The position numbers and the translations under genes were made by a program. The notes below the pieces were generated by a model. The model had not been told where the DNA came from, made no database searches, and saw only the letters and a list, made by a program, of their open reading frames with translations. A DNA stretch of 64,000 bases from Doryteuthis pealeii (lineage: Eukaryota > Mollusca > Cephalopoda > Myopsida > Loliginidae): assembly GCA_023376005.1 (NCBI GenBank), contig CM042143.1:87872683-87936682 (forward strand). The letters run 5' to 3'. Below are positions 10,467 to 21,448 of this stretch, piece after piece (position 1 is the first letter of the stretch; every line of letters begins with the position of its first letter).

Positions 10467-10765
10467 TACCGTATTTGACGGCATATAGGACGCACTTTTC
10501 CCCAAAAATTTTGGCTCAAAAAATTGCCCTGCGTCTTATACATCGTAGGTGAAGTTTGAGACATCCCGTAGGCCTAGGCTAATCTTCTCTATGATGCTCA
10601 CTAACCCAGCTTACGCTCAGTACTTTTACCTACCCTAAACTGCCAAATTGCTTTTATACAACTATGTTTCTTGTGTAATGCACAGCTAGACTGTTTTCAA
10701 CAATATATGCTTAAACACACTAAAAAACGTTTTTTCCTGAATCTGACCTGCCGTCAAATACGGTA
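10467..10765. mobile_element. MITE-2 copy 1
   Basis: Left end TACCGTATTTGACGGCATAT AGGACGCAC and right end CCGTCAAATACGGTA are inverted repeats. The interior has a second inverted element (GCCCTGCGTCTTATACATCG). A very similar copy is at 11610. Related CGTATTT...TATA..GCGCAC termini occur on DNA transposons in many animals; I do not assign a superfamily. Confidence 0.85.
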
Positions 10766-11159
10766 CTGTGATTGTGTGCCGCGATTTTTTATGTGATTTG
10801 TTGTGATGAATATTTTGTACAATGTATGAAATGTCATTGTTTGGCTGATTGCCCAATCAAGATCCCTCCACAGGAGTTAGCTTAATTGCAACCTGATAGG
10901 GTGGCCAATAAGCTATTAATTATTAATAATCACCCAAGTTAACCTTAAAACTCCTAATATTTGTCATACTAATTTTAATCTACAATTTCTTCTAGAGACC
11001 ATCAGTAATTGATCGAAAAAAACAATTTTTTCGGTATCGCCCATAAATAACATTTTTTTTTAAATCCTGGTATATTTTATATATGGGGTTATGAGATGGT
11101 TTTATTTGTGTTTAGGCTTTGGTTGTATGGTGCATGTTCAATGGTGCCTTTTCTTAAAC
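10766..11159. other. No gene recognised
   Basis: AT-rich unclassified DNA. Confidence 0.5.
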
Positions 11160-11968
11160 ACCATTATATGTGGTTTACCTTCTGTTGGAAATGAATTAAA
11201 GGAAGGGAAAAGTAGAGACAAAAGATACTTTTAATTAGCATCTTATTTATTAGCAATGTCTCTATTAAAGTCTAGCTGAGATAGATTTGCTTCAAAACAG
11301 CCCATACTGTTAATGTGTTGAAAATACTGCTATGTGTGTTTTATATCACTAATAAACAAATGTTTACATAGTATATGGCGTGAATAATTTGCATACTGGT
11401 TTTAACAACCGTTTTTAATAGGTAATTACTTGGTGTTATTGATTTCTAATATCATTGTTTTATTCTCAAACGTATTAAAAGCAATCCTATGTATAATTTT
11501 ATATTGAAATCTATGAGAATAAAGTAAAAATAACTAATCTTTTTCGTGTGTTCTTATTAAATTTCGTTAGTCTTTCTAATTCAATATGATATTAACTACT
11601 TAACTAGCTGACGCCATATAGGACGCACTTTTTTCCCAAAATTTTGGCTAAAAAGATTGCCCTGCGTCTTATATATCGTAGGTAAAGTTTTAAGTTTTAT
11701 TATTAATAATTTTATCATTATTATTTCCTGCTATTGAGATGTCTTGTGTATGCTTATTGCTTGCCTGTACTACCAAATTGCTTTTATACAGCTATGTTTC
11801 TGCTTGTGCAATGCACAGCTAGACTGTTTTCAACAATATATGCTTAAATACACTAAACACTTTTTTCCTGAATCTGACCTGCTGAAATGGGGGTGCGTCT
11901 TATATGTCGCCAAATACGGTATATTAAAACTTAGATACTTGTGCCCGAAGGGCGCATATTTTTGCTAG
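11160..11968 (+). mobile_element. Hel-A Helitron interrupted by MITE-2
   Basis: The body shares blocks with other Hel-A copies (TTTGCATACTGGTTTTAACA, GGTAATTACTTGGTGTTATT). It ends with hairpin TGTGCCCGAAGGGCGCA, then TATTTTTGCTAG and T. MITE-2 copy 2 occupies 11610-11921, separating the last 50 bases from the rest. The 5' terminus is not clear. Confidence 0.8.
11610..11921. mobile_element. MITE-2 copy 2, nested in Hel-A
   Basis: GACGCCATATAGGACGCAC at the left and GTGCGTCTTATATGTCGCC AAATACGGTA at the right. The outermost left bases (TACCGTATTT) are missing, so the left end is slightly truncated. It shares the interior of 10467-10765. Confidence 0.85.
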
Positions 11969-12393
11969 TAACACTAATAATGTGTCTGCTTGCAGTCGCA
12001 CTTGCCCATATTTACGATACTCTTTTTGGTAGAGGACATAGTTTACCTTGGACTACAGTATTTTCCCGCGCCTTTGTTAAATTTCCAGACCCACCCTTGA
12101 TTATTTCTTCTCATACAAATTCTACCCGTTTACCAATTGCCTGGTACATTTGACCACCTAGCTAATCTTTTTAAATTTAAAAGAAAATATTTCAAGAATT
12201 CTTCAATTTCTGTTATTTGTTAATTATTAACGGCATGTTAACCAGTCTAGGATTATTTTATTCCTTGTGGTTTGTGAATCGCGTACATTGTACGCTTATA
12301 TTTACATTATTTTGTGTTGCTATCTCTTAGTACAATCACAATATTTTCAATGTTTCATTGCATTTTTATATGTCTATTATCATCTGTATGCAT
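11969..12393. other. No gene recognised
   Basis: Unclassified. An open frame across 11941-12153 begins in the Helitron end and has no recognisable motif. Confidence 0.5.
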
Positions 12394-12518
12394 ACAATGT
12401 GTAATGGTTAGTAAGCTAGATTCATAGACCATTGTTAGTGAGTTCGATTACTCACTGGGTGCCCCATACTTCTGGCCTTGTGCCATATCTAGGCTAAGCT
12501 TAGTAAATAACTAGGACT
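12394..12518 (+). mobile_element. SINE-D copy
   Basis: TGTAATGGTTAGTAAGCTAG head, GTGAGTTCGATTACTCACTG T arm with one inserted base, GGGTGCCCC, and body end GGCTAAGCTTAGTAAATAAC. Confidence 0.8.
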
Positions 12519-12607
12519 AGGACCGTTTTTTATAGCATAAAATGAATAAAAGGTAAATCCGATAGCTGATACATTTTTAGTCTATCTATTGTAAAAATAC
12601 CAATCCT

Positions 12608-12840
12608 TCTGGTTTTTAAAGTCTCTATGAAAAAAAGATGAAAAACTATTAAAATTAAATAAACTAGCAAAAATATACACCCTCCGGGCACAAGTGTTTC
12701 AGTTTTAATTTGTGATGACGTAGTTTCGGTTACAGATTGATACCGATTCTCCATTATAATAAGAGATAACAATAAATACTTCAGATTTTTAAAGTCCCTA
12801 TGAAAAGAAAGAAAAACTATTGAAATTAGATAAATTTCTA
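12608..12840. repeat. Direct repeats flanking a miniature Helitron
   Basis: About 60-bp diverged direct repeats (TTTTTAAAGTCTCTATGAAA at about 12615 and TTTTTAAAGTCCCTATGAAA at about 12786) flank the element at 12664-12764. Confidence 0.7.
12664..12764 (-). mobile_element. Miniature Hel-A, about 101 bp, both ends present
   Basis: On the minus strand it starts TCTTATTATAATGGAGAATC (Hel-A 5' end) and ends with GTGCCCGGAGGGTGTA then TATTTTTGCTAG and T. Everything between the two terminal regions has been lost. The 5' boundary could be two bases further out (12766). Confidence 0.85.
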
Positions 12841-12849
12841 ATAGCAAAT

Positions 12850-13275
12850 CTGACATTGTAACTTTCTGAGCTTGTCACTAACTGGCGACATTTATATCTG
12901 AAGAAAAAAAAACTTCTTGTTTGACATTTATAAATAGGACCTCAGTTTAATTTCCACGCATGTGCACTACAAATTGGTATCAGATTTCAATTAATTTGAA
13001 ACTTTCTTTATACAACTATTCACAACTCTTTTTTTCCACCTCTTCTTTTTTTAATAGAGTAAGCAGGATCTCCATTTATAGAGAAAAAAAAGCAATAAAT
13101 ATGTGGATACATTGTTGCAACAGTTGACTCTGTTTTTTTTTTTTTTGTTTTTTTCTCAACACAATGCTCAGATACTTACTTTCTAGTTATATTCTACTTT
13201 ATTATCGTCGTTAGCATTCATCCGTCTAGAGACGATGGCGTAATATGGAACCACGTAGCCTAGGTAGGTTGATAT
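12850..13275. other. No gene recognised
   Basis: AT-rich DNA with A and T homopolymers. Nothing identifiable. Confidence 0.5.
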
Positions 13276-13772
13276 AGAGAAGGATTTCTCAAAGTGGTCT
13301 ACATAAACCCCCTGGGGTCTATACATAACTCAGGGGGTCTGTAAGTATTCGGGGGTCTGCAAGGGGTCTATGGAAACTACTAAGCTTTCTTAATAATTAG
13401 AAGAAATTTATTCCACAAGAATCCTGGAGAACATGCTCATGTTGATATATTTTCAAAAGTTTGAGCCCAATATTCATGAACTTATCAAAAGTCATCAGCT
13501 TCACCCATTTCATTAGGAAATGTGCTTCCTTGGTAAGTTATTAAGTTAGTATTAAATATTTGCAGCTCTTTTTACATGTTATGCTTACTTTACTGTTTAT
13601 TTTACGGTTATTTTACAATTAACAGTTTTACATAAACGTTTGTGCAGAACTAATTAATTACATAATTGGTTGCAACAAAACATCTGCAAGGTGGACTGGG
13701 TATATAAGGAGGGGTCCATGATAGTTCAATTAAATTTCTATCTACGGACTTAAAAGTTTGAGATCTCCTGTT
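13276..13772. mobile_element. hAT-like non-autonomous element
   Basis: The left end GAAGGATTTCTCAAAGTGGT and the right end (reverse complement) CAGGAGATCTCAAACTTTTA resemble the CAG..TTCTCAAA terminal repeats of hAT elements. Three GGGGTCT/GGGGGTCTGY motifs lie just inside the left end. I could not find a clean 8-bp duplication. Confidence 0.5.
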
Positions 13773-13784
13773 ACAGAGGATGAA

Positions 13785-14025
13785 CTATTTCCACAAAGGA
13801 AAGGGGGGGGAAATAATGCAGTTTCGCAACGGTAGTGTCCCAGGAGTTTCTGGATAGTGCTGAAATTCATTATCACACCACTTTAGGATCTCCACTCCAG
13901 GTTTGATTTCGGGGTTTACTCCCCTAGCCTTTCCTTGGGATGATTGGTTTGTTTGTTTTGTTTTACAGCATATCAACCTCAGTTGGGTCATTTAATGCCG
14001 ACAAAGTTTTGAAATAAATTCATTC
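13785..14025 (-). repeat. T1-tail repeat fragment
   Basis: On the minus strand GCATTAAATGACCCAACTGA GGTTGATATGCTGTAAAAC is tail T1 with (CAAA)n. The neighbouring 13785-13940 stretch is unclassified. Confidence 0.65.
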
Positions 14026-14064
14026 TTAATGGATAATCAATTTTGTTTATAAACTCATGTTTTT

Positions 14065-14545
14065 CTATTTAACCCATATATGGGACCCTAGCAGGTACTA
14101 CCACTCCGGGTCAGAGTGGACAGGAAGCAATGGTGATGAAAGGGTGCTTCACATTCCCCAAACCTCCAGAACTGGAACTTCACCATCAGATAGTTTAACG
14201 CCATTCCCAGGACATGTAGACTCTCAGCCACCGCCTTCTAGCACCCATATGATAAAAAGGGTTGGGGCTTGCCATAAGGGCAATAGGGTTGGGGCCATCA
14301 TATAGGTGCTAGGGCTTGACATGACCAGCCGATTGATCGGAGAGGGCCTTTCCGTCCGCCCGTCTAACCCAAGAAAGAGCCAAAGTGGAGTATTGCAAGT
14401 CATGGACTGTTCAACCAGCTGGGTTCTATCCTTAAGCATCACGGGTCGCCACCCACGGCTAACAGGTGGCCCAATTTGGGGGAGTCTCACCCCTCTGAAG
14501 AGTTGCAGTTAGTGCATTCTAACGTCGCAGCCGCCTTAGAATGAG
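14065..14545 (-). repeat. SINE-C, long copy
   Basis: Reverse complement of the family from the 5' GCAGAGGGGTAAGACCCC-like block to CCCATATATGGGTTAAATAG; only the T1 tail is missing. Open frames on both strands here are shadows of the repeat. Confidence 0.85.
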
Positions 14546-14689
14546 GTATATCCGCTAGGCAGCGGAGGTTTTGTAACAGACTTTTCCTTATCTAAATGGT
14601 TTGCCATCCAAAGCTAATTTGGGGATTTAATGAGTAGTAAGTTCCCCAATCCTACTAATATCGGTAAAACCCAACATCGCTTTTTTATA

Positions 14690-15022
14690 TGAATTCGGCA
14701 CAACGAGTGTCGTCACATCAGCTAAATAATGGACCATTTTATTATAAAGAAATGAAAGAAAAAGGACACGTTACACAGAAAAAACATAACAAGAAAGAAA
14801 GAAAGAGAGTAAGGGAAATATATAGATAGGGGGTGAGCAGGCGGTAACGATAACGCTAATCTGTTTCAACTTAACATAATGAAAAGAGGGGAAAAAGCGA
14901 GAGAGAGAGATTAGGTTATACTTTTTACATATTGAACTATTTCGCCATAGCTCTTTAGTAAACAGATTAAACGTTTTAATAATCAAATTATTATACTATG
15001 GTATATCTACAGGTCCTGCTAG
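14690..15022 (+). mobile_element. Hel-B Helitron, 5'-truncated
   Basis: Shares ATCAGCTAAATAATGGACCA, the AAAGAAAGAAAGAGAGTA tract and ATCTGTTTCAACTTAACATA with the family. It ends CTATGGTATATCTACAGGTC CTGCTAG then T. Confidence 0.85.
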
Positions 15023-15059
15023 TTGATAATAATTTCTGTAAAGATTTCTTTCTTTCATA

Positions 15060-15230
15060 AATGGAACTCTAACAGGTCTAACAAAAAAGGGATGCTCCAG
15101 ACCCGAAGCCTCACCACCAGATGAAGTTTAGTATTGTGCCCAAGATATCCTTTTTTTTCTTTTCTAATGTGGGGTCTTACCCCTCTGCAGAGGATGCAAT
15201 TGACGTATTCTAAGCCACGCCCACAAGGCG
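15060..15230 (-). repeat. SINE-C fragments, rearranged
   Basis: Contains the CTCACCACCAGATGAAGTTT and GTCTTACCCCTCTGCAGAGG blocks of the family with the middle deleted. Confidence 0.6.
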
Positions 15231-15417
15231 TTATATTATTTGTATAGTAATTAGTCGCATAGTAATTATTATTATTAAAGTTGGTTACACTGTGTATTGC
15301 AACTGACTGTTACGTAGTGCAGTTTTACACTAAACTGCGGATGATTTTTCTTTCCGCCATATTTTTTTTCACTGCGTAAAAACTAAAAAAAACTTTCAAA
15401 AGGTCATTAAGTAGGAA

Positions 15418-15420
<3 letters not shown>

Positions 15421-15449
<29 letters not shown>
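15421..15449. repeat. Poly-A tract (29)
   Basis: Uninterrupted A run, with no recognisable retroposon immediately upstream. Confidence 0.95.
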
Positions 15450-15451
<2 letters not shown>

Positions 15452-15676
15452 CGCACTTGCTGCAGCACATTTTTTTTTAAATCCCTAAAATCGGCTAATT
15501 ATCGGATTTTAATAAAAAATTTTCGGTATTTAAAGCGATAAAAGATGAGCTTTCTTTTAATAAAGATTTTTTTCTTTTCAGATTATTTTGTTGTCATGCC
15601 CCTCCCCAATCATCTTGTTAATTTGACTCCTTGATGAAGGTGTATGTGAATGATTTTTACATGTTTTAAAGATAAA

Positions 15677-15862
15677 GTACTAATGCATAATACTGCGCAA
15701 GAGATATCATTAGAATTGCATTTTACGTATAAATAGCATTAGATTTCGGAAACTCTCGAAGCAGCTAGCGCTAACCCTAGGTTTTGGAATTTTCGTAAAA
15801 TGTAATACTTTTTATACGTAACCTAATGATATTATATCTTGCGCACTATTCTGCATTAGTAC
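15677..15862. mobile_element. MITE-1 copy 3, complete
   Basis: GTACTAATGCATAATACTGC at the left and TATTCTGCATTAGTAC at the right. The interior is near-palindromic through the CTAACCCTAGG centre. Confidence 0.9.
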
Positions 15863-15905
15863 CAAAGATAATTATATAGATAATTATATTTTGTTTACAG
15901 TTTCT

Positions 15906-16240
15906 GTAACAGTTTGTCCATTTTGTTCATATGTATTTCAATTGCCGTAGCAGGAGGCTATAGAGATTGAGCTCACAACCCCCAGGTTGTGAGTGGTGAC
16001 TCTTGGTAAGCCCCCTGTCACCCTGTTGGTTAGTGGTTTGGCCGGTTGGGAGGTATAAAAGCCGAGGCAGTCTTTCTCTCGGAGGAGAATCTCTAGTCTT
16101 AGCTGGGAAAGCAGATTGTCCGTGGCGCTTTTAACAACAATGTTAGTGTGAGAACACCAGAAGAAATGTTTTAAAGAATTGTATGCAATAGATGCCTTTT
16201 TTTTTAAGTTAAAAAACGGTAAGATAGGGTACAATATTGC
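15906..16240 (+). promoter_or_regulatory. TATA-box region, candidate solo LTR or promoter
   Basis: GGAGGTATAAAAGCCGAGGC puts a strong TATAAAA at 16054-16060. A CT-rich initiator-like stretch follows about 20-30 bases downstream, in a locally GC-rich island. Upstream is a perfect 9-bp hairpin CTCACAACC/GGTTGTGAG (15972-15993). A TGTAACAG start at 15906 is compatible with an LTR edge, but I found no matching CA end, primer-binding site or target duplication. A minus-strand open frame over 15938-16234 has no recognised motif. Confidence 0.4.
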
Positions 16241-16749
16241 TATTCTTTGCGTTTCTTTTTAAACTTTATTCGTTTTCGTAGCTTAATCTAAGGATTTGGT
16301 TAATAAGAGAAATTCAGACTAAACTTTTTTTTTGGAGGAAATGGGATCTGTAGAGATTTAAAATCCGTAGATTAAAACTATTTCATTCACTGTATGTGAC
16401 TGGGATTTTGTTAATTAATGTAAAAATACCAGATAAATAAATTTGACTATTTTAAGATCTTTTTAGTTTTTTTTGTTTTTTGTTTATTAGGGTGGCTTTT
16501 CATTGGACGATGTGTTTTTTACGGCCCACTAGCGAATAGATATTGTAAGAGAACCATTATAAAAAGAGAATTTATTAACAAAAATAAACACGGATTATTT
16601 CATATTACATATCATCCATACTTTACAAGACAAGCACACGTATATTTTCTAGAATTACTGATAGAGATGTGCACGTTTTTGTACATCCCCATCATTGAGT
16701 AAAATAAATCGGTAAGCTTTGTGCTTGCAGAACCCTTGAAAATTAAAGT
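16241..16749. other. No gene recognised
   Basis: AT-rich unclassified DNA. Confidence 0.5.
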
Positions 16750-16936
16750 GTACTAATGCAGAATAGCGCGAGAGAATTTTAGATTACGTATATAAAGCAT
16801 TACATTTCACGGAAATGCCCGAAGCATTTGATACTCTAGGGATAGGCTACTTCGGAATTTCCGTAATCTAATGGTATTTATACGTAAAATTCCATTCTAA
16901 TGATATTATCTTTCGCGCGCTATTCTTCATTTATAC
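16750..16936. mobile_element. MITE-1 copy 4
   Basis: GTACTAATGCAGAATAGCGC at the left; the right end is decayed (CGCGCTATTCTTCATTTATA). Confidence 0.85.
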
Positions 16937-17176
16937 CGTTAAAGTATATGCAAATATTAGTTGAATATTCTTTCCTCTTCGATCCAAGAATATTTAAAGA
17001 TTATTAAAGTGATTTCCGGTTTATCTAGTGCAAATAGATAAAATAATAATTATACGTGAAACAAATAATCGGTTATATATATTGACTAAATCCCTATAAT
17101 AGAACGTGTTAGTTTTATTAACAATTTTTACCTAACCACACAGGGGAAAAAAAATTTCCGGCCAATCAAATGTTCA

Positions 17177-17179
<3 letters not shown>

Positions 17180-17213
<34 letters not shown>
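17180..17213. repeat. (TA)n microsatellite
   Basis: Uninterrupted TA run in unclassified DNA. Confidence 0.95.
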
Positions 17214-17216
<3 letters not shown>

Positions 17217-17382
17217 CAATTTAATTAGGTCAATAAGGTGCCAAAACAGTTTTTAAAACATTTTGGATTGCTTCAGAAAACAAAAAAATTAGACGTTTTT
17301 TAACACACTTTTTCTTGAATTTGTTATTTAGAGATTTTTTAACGTTTTAGAAATGAAAGTATCCCCATTAAAAAGTCAGTAC

Positions 17383-17591
17383 TAGTCCAGGTTAAAAGAG
17401 CGCTAAAGGTAACCCGAGGTCAAACTTTATAAACCTTATTTTTCTAATGCAGGTATCATTGGGGACCTAAAAAAAAGTTTTCGTAAACTGACCAAAATTT
17501 TTCTTGTTTCCCCAATGATACTCCATCGGAAAAAATAAAGACTAAAAAAGTTCGGTTTGGGTTACCCATAACGCGTTTTTAACCTGGACTA
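17383..17591. mobile_element. MITE-4, about 209 bp with TA-flanked inverted ends
   Basis: TAGTCCAGGTTAAAAGAGCG at the left; its reverse complement is echoed at the right by GCGTTTTTAACCTGGACTA. The interior GGTATCATTGGGG / CCCCAATGATACTC pair extends the palindrome. TA at both edges suggests a Tc1/mariner-type target. Confidence 0.75.
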
Positions 17592-18093
17592 ATTGAGTTG
17601 TAAGATTTTTGTCGAATGATAATTTTAAAAAAAGTAATAAAGAATAGAAAAAAATACTACTGGTGTACAAAAAAGTGTGCAACTTTAAAAAAATATTTTA
17701 AAACGTTAATAGAAAATTATTTTTAGTGTTTTCTTTTACGTTTAATATAAAGAACAATTCCAAGTTTGTTTAAAAAACGTATATATCTGTTTCGCATAAC
17801 GTAAGTTTTTATTGTTTTATATAATTTATTGTTTTTCCAATATTTCCCGCCAAAATATAAGTCAGGTTATTTCTATGACAGGTCGAAAGTGTCATTTTTA
17901 CCACAATATCAATAACAGCTCTAGAGGACAGTTTCAGATACAAATATTGTGAGGGAAACGGCTCCTGTAAAAAAAATAATAAAATACGTTAATCTTTTGA
18001 TATCACATTCCTTAAAGAATAAACTAACGATTGAAAAAAAAATAGATAGATATTTTTCTTATATACGAGACTTAAAATTCAAAATATAAGACA
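17592..18093. other. No gene recognised
   Basis: AT-rich unclassified DNA. Confidence 0.5.
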
Positions 18094-18323
18094 TCTGGAC
18101 CATATGACCTTTAGGCACCCCTTTTGCGATCTCGATTCATAAGGACATTTTTTTTTATTTACACCGTCAAAATCCGGTTGTTTGATAGCTGTTAGTTTTA
18201 TAATTAAAAAAAAAATCTAAAAATCGTCTGTTAAGAAACAACCAGATTTTGACGGTGTAAATGAAAGAAATGTCCTTATGAATCGAGATCGCAAAAGGGG
18301 TGCCTAAAGGTATATGGTCCAGA
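18094..18323. repeat. Foldback element, about 90-bp arms
   Basis: 18094-18183 and 18236-18323 are near-perfect inverted repeats (TCTGGACCATAT, TTTAGGCACCCCTTTTGCGA, CACCGTCAAAATC) around a 52-base AT-rich loop. Confidence 0.9.
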
Positions 18324-18743
18324 CATCCTACCGACTTTATAGTAACATCATCGATTTTTTTTTTACATATGTTCCGTCATTAAATTCTCTTTCCAAAAAC
18401 GAAAAAAATCATTTTTCTTTATGAAGAAACTTATAGTTTACTTTATGGGTAGGGGACCAATGCGCGAAACAAAAACGAAAAAATACTTAGCCTTTTCAAT
18501 TTAGAGTAAACATTTAATTAGAATAAATCCTCGTATTTTATTACTTCATATACCAAACATTTTATTAACATTGGCTTATTAGTTTATTTTTGTTGATTTT
18601 TAAAGGATTTTCAGTGATCCCCTTCCCCTCATTGCAAGGTGAGCGTTTTTGTACATACTTAAAAAATACTGTCACTCTTTAAATGTAAACTTACTATTTT
18701 TTATGTGGCCGAAGTAACTAATAAACTCTAAAAAAAATATTTA
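18324..18743. other. No gene recognised
   Basis: AT-rich unclassified DNA. Confidence 0.5.
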
Positions 18744-19147
18744 TCTTTATATCAATACGCTCGTCCCTTAATCATCCGACCGTTATCATCTTGCAACACC
18801 TTTTGGTTAAAATGAGAACGTCCAAATCGACCAAGATGAAAAAATGTAAATCCTGATTTCTTATGAGTATCGTCACCCAGCATTTGGTTTTTATTATAAA
18901 GAAAGAAGTAAAAGGACATGCTATACAGAAAAAATATAAGAAAGATAGAAAGTTGGAGAAGATATAGAGCGAGGGGTGAGTGCACGGAAGCGATAACGCT
19001 AATCTGTTTCAATCGAATATAATGAAAAGATGAAAAGAAAGTAAAAAAGAGTGAGTTAAGTCAAGATTATTATACTATTTACATATTGATCAATTTTGCA
19101 AACGTTATAATAATTATAATAATGTGTATATCCACAGGTCTTGCTAG
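18744..19147 (+). mobile_element. Hel-B Helitron, both ends present
   Basis: Starts TCTTTATATCAATACGCTCG after an A and ends GTGTATATCCACAGGTCTTG CTAG before a T, matching the Helitron A|T target rule. 404 bp, no Rep/helicase coding. This is where homology to the second contig (27779 onward) begins. Confidence 0.88.
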
Positions 19148-19598
19148 TATTAATAATTTTCTTGTCATTAATCTTCTTTTCATATGAAACATCTCTTCTC
19201 TTTCGTGGGAAGTTGAAAAACTTATTTAAATTGTTATTTTTTAACTTACCGGAAAATCTTTTTTTTAAATCTTTAAAATTTTGACTGGGTTGAAATACAA
19301 GCAGTTTATGGAGTTAAGTGTGAGGGAAGGATATTTTATTTGAAACCGTTTTCTTCCGGGGTCCCTAATAGTGGGGTTACACCCAAAAGTTTTTAAATAG
19401 TTCATCTGCATTTTTACTGATATTATATAATAAATCTGAATAAATTTTAGACCCCCTCCCTACCTTGAGGAGCTAATGCCCTACCATGACCTAGCTCCCT
19501 ACATTTCTAGCTACGCCCTTGATTGTACTGAGATCTTTCAATAAACTAATATTGTTCTTATCATTGCAATGATTGTTTCTCATGTTTATAACATTTGA

Positions 19599-19599
<1 letters not shown>
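19148..19599. other. No gene recognised
   Basis: Unclassified. Repeated in copy 2 at 28171-28610. Confidence 0.5.
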
Positions 19600-19637
<38 letters not shown>

Positions 19638-20212
19638 AGCAAATATATGCACCTTCCAGGTGCAAGTATTTAAGTTTTAATGTAAAAAAATGCAGATAAA
19701 AAGATTTGAAACGTTGGGGGGGGGGTATAATCGAAAAATAGAACAAAAACTTACTCTTCCTTCACTCCCATCTTTCATTGCTAAATTTTCTTAATTTAAC
19801 TATCTAGTTAAAATAGAAAGTAAAGAATAAAATTACAGTAATTTCTTTGTGTTAATATATTCCTTTTAAGATTTATCCATGAGATTTTTGCTCATATTCA
19901 TTAATCCAAATAATTAGAAATCAATAATACCAAGCACATATTTATTAAAATCAAATTTTTAATATCAATATGCAAATTAGCCTTCCCTTTCACACTGTAA
20001 ACCACTATTTTGTTGTATATATAAATACAATCGCATGTTATTTAGTATGTAGATATGGTTTACAGTATTAATAATGTAAAACAATTTTATTAATAATTGA
20101 GGTTTGAATAGAATAAAATCATGAAGAATGTGATGTAAATAATTAAGGGAATTGTGACTTGAGTAGTAATATAGTTTATGTTATAGACAAACACATAATC
20201 TCCATTATAATA

Positions 20213-20243
<31 letters not shown>
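19600..20243 (-). mobile_element. Hel-A between two AT arrays
   Basis: On the minus strand it starts TCTTATTATAATGGAGAT (5' end at 20215) and ends with hairpin TTGCACCTGGAAGGTGCA near 19636. The last bases read CTTGC instead of CTAG. TA runs abut both ends, so it sits within a TA array. It is absent at this position in copy 2. Confidence 0.8.
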
Positions 20244-20399
20244 CTTATTATTATATGCTCCCAAAACTCGGTAGAGCTCTCTAGGGGTGACTTAAATTAA
20301 CTTTCACTACCAGCATAAATCAATGACCGTCTATTTACAGACTGGATCTCTCTGATGATCGTAAAATATATAAACAAATGTATGTATTTAATAGTTTAA

Positions 20400-20546
20400 A
20401 CACCACCCCTTTACGACAGCTGTCAAATGGGCGAGAGGTTAGCGTATTAGGCGGACAAAAAGTCAGTCGGGTTTCACTCCTGGTCAGAGGTAGTTGTGTC
20501 TAGCCACACTGGAGGGACGTGAAACGTCGAAACATGGTGTCTGCAG

Positions 20547-20582
<36 letters not shown>
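20400..20582 (+). mobile_element. SINE-H with AT tail
   Basis: GGCGAGAGGTTAGCGTATTA with GGGTTTCACTCC forms a tRNA-like pol III promoter. GTCTAGCCACACTGGAGGGA and CGTGAAACGTCGAAACATGG lead into a TA microsatellite tail (about 20547-20582). Confidence 0.75.
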
Positions 20583-20583
<1 letters not shown>

Positions 20584-21049
20584 CTCAAGTTTCTTATTTT
20601 TACAACTGTTATCATCTTGTTAACCTCTGGTTAAATAAAACCATCTAAGATGAAATGTAAATCATGATTATCTGGTGTTGCTTATCTGCCGAATTCTTAT
20701 TTCTTATGAATTTCGTCACCTCTGCTAAATAATGGACCATCTTTATTATGAAGAAAGGGAAGAAAAAGGACATGTTGCACAGAAAAAAAATATAAGAAAG
20801 AAAGAGTAGGGGAAAGATAGAGAGGGTGAGCCCTCGGAATTTATAGCACTAATCTCTTTCAATTGAACATAATGAAAACCTGAAATGAAGGAAAGAAAAA
20901 AAAAACAAAAAAAAAAAAACAAGTGTAAGAGTTGAATCAAGATTATTATAATTTTTACAAAATGAACTATTTGGCAATAGCTCTTAAGTAAACATATTAA
21001 ACGTAATAATTGAATTATCATACTGTGGTATATCCACAGGTCCTGCTAG
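20583..21049 (+). mobile_element. Hel-B Helitron
   Basis: Starts within the TA array (TATTACTCAAGTTTCTTA) and ends CTGTGGTATATCCACAGGTC CTGCTAG before T. The hairpin stem CTGTGG/CCACAG is perfect and ends 10 bases before the terminus. Confidence 0.88.
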
Positions 21050-21187
21050 TATAACATTATTGCTCTTGTAGAATTCCTTTATCGGAGTTAACTTGTCTCA
21101 CCAGCCTGGTAATTGGAATCAAACCTCATTCTTTTTGTACCTCAAACAATGTATATTGTGTTTATCAGTGACTTTGATAGCAGTTAG

Positions 21188-21448
21188 GGTCCGGTTTAGC
21201 TCAGTCGGTAGAGTACCCGCCTAGAAATCGCAAGGTTCCTGGTTCAATACCAGTCGCTGCCAACTCAACACATGAGTTGCACAGATTGTGTAATAAGAGG
21301 GGCCATGACGGTCACTGTTGTGCTCCACCTCAGAAAAAATAATCTCCATAGTCTAGCACTAGTGAATAGGGGATAGACTCCCTCACTGTCCGGCTGATAC
21401 CGACAATAGGCCACTCTGCCCACTTCACTTTTACTTGATAAGTAAGTC
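21188..21448 (+). mobile_element. SINE-A, full length
   Basis: CCGGTTTAGCTCAGTCGGTA GAG (box A) and GGTTCCTGGTTCAATACC (box B) form a tRNA-derived head. The body is CTCCACCTCAG...AATCTCC...TAGACTCCCTCACTGTC and the end GATACCGACAATAGGCCACT. The copy-2 allele at 29735 has lost the head. Confidence 0.9.

Noticed and set aside
15938..16234. 98-codon minus-strand frame
   Set aside because: No recognised motif, and it runs against the direction implied by the TATA box. More likely chance in a GC-richer patch.
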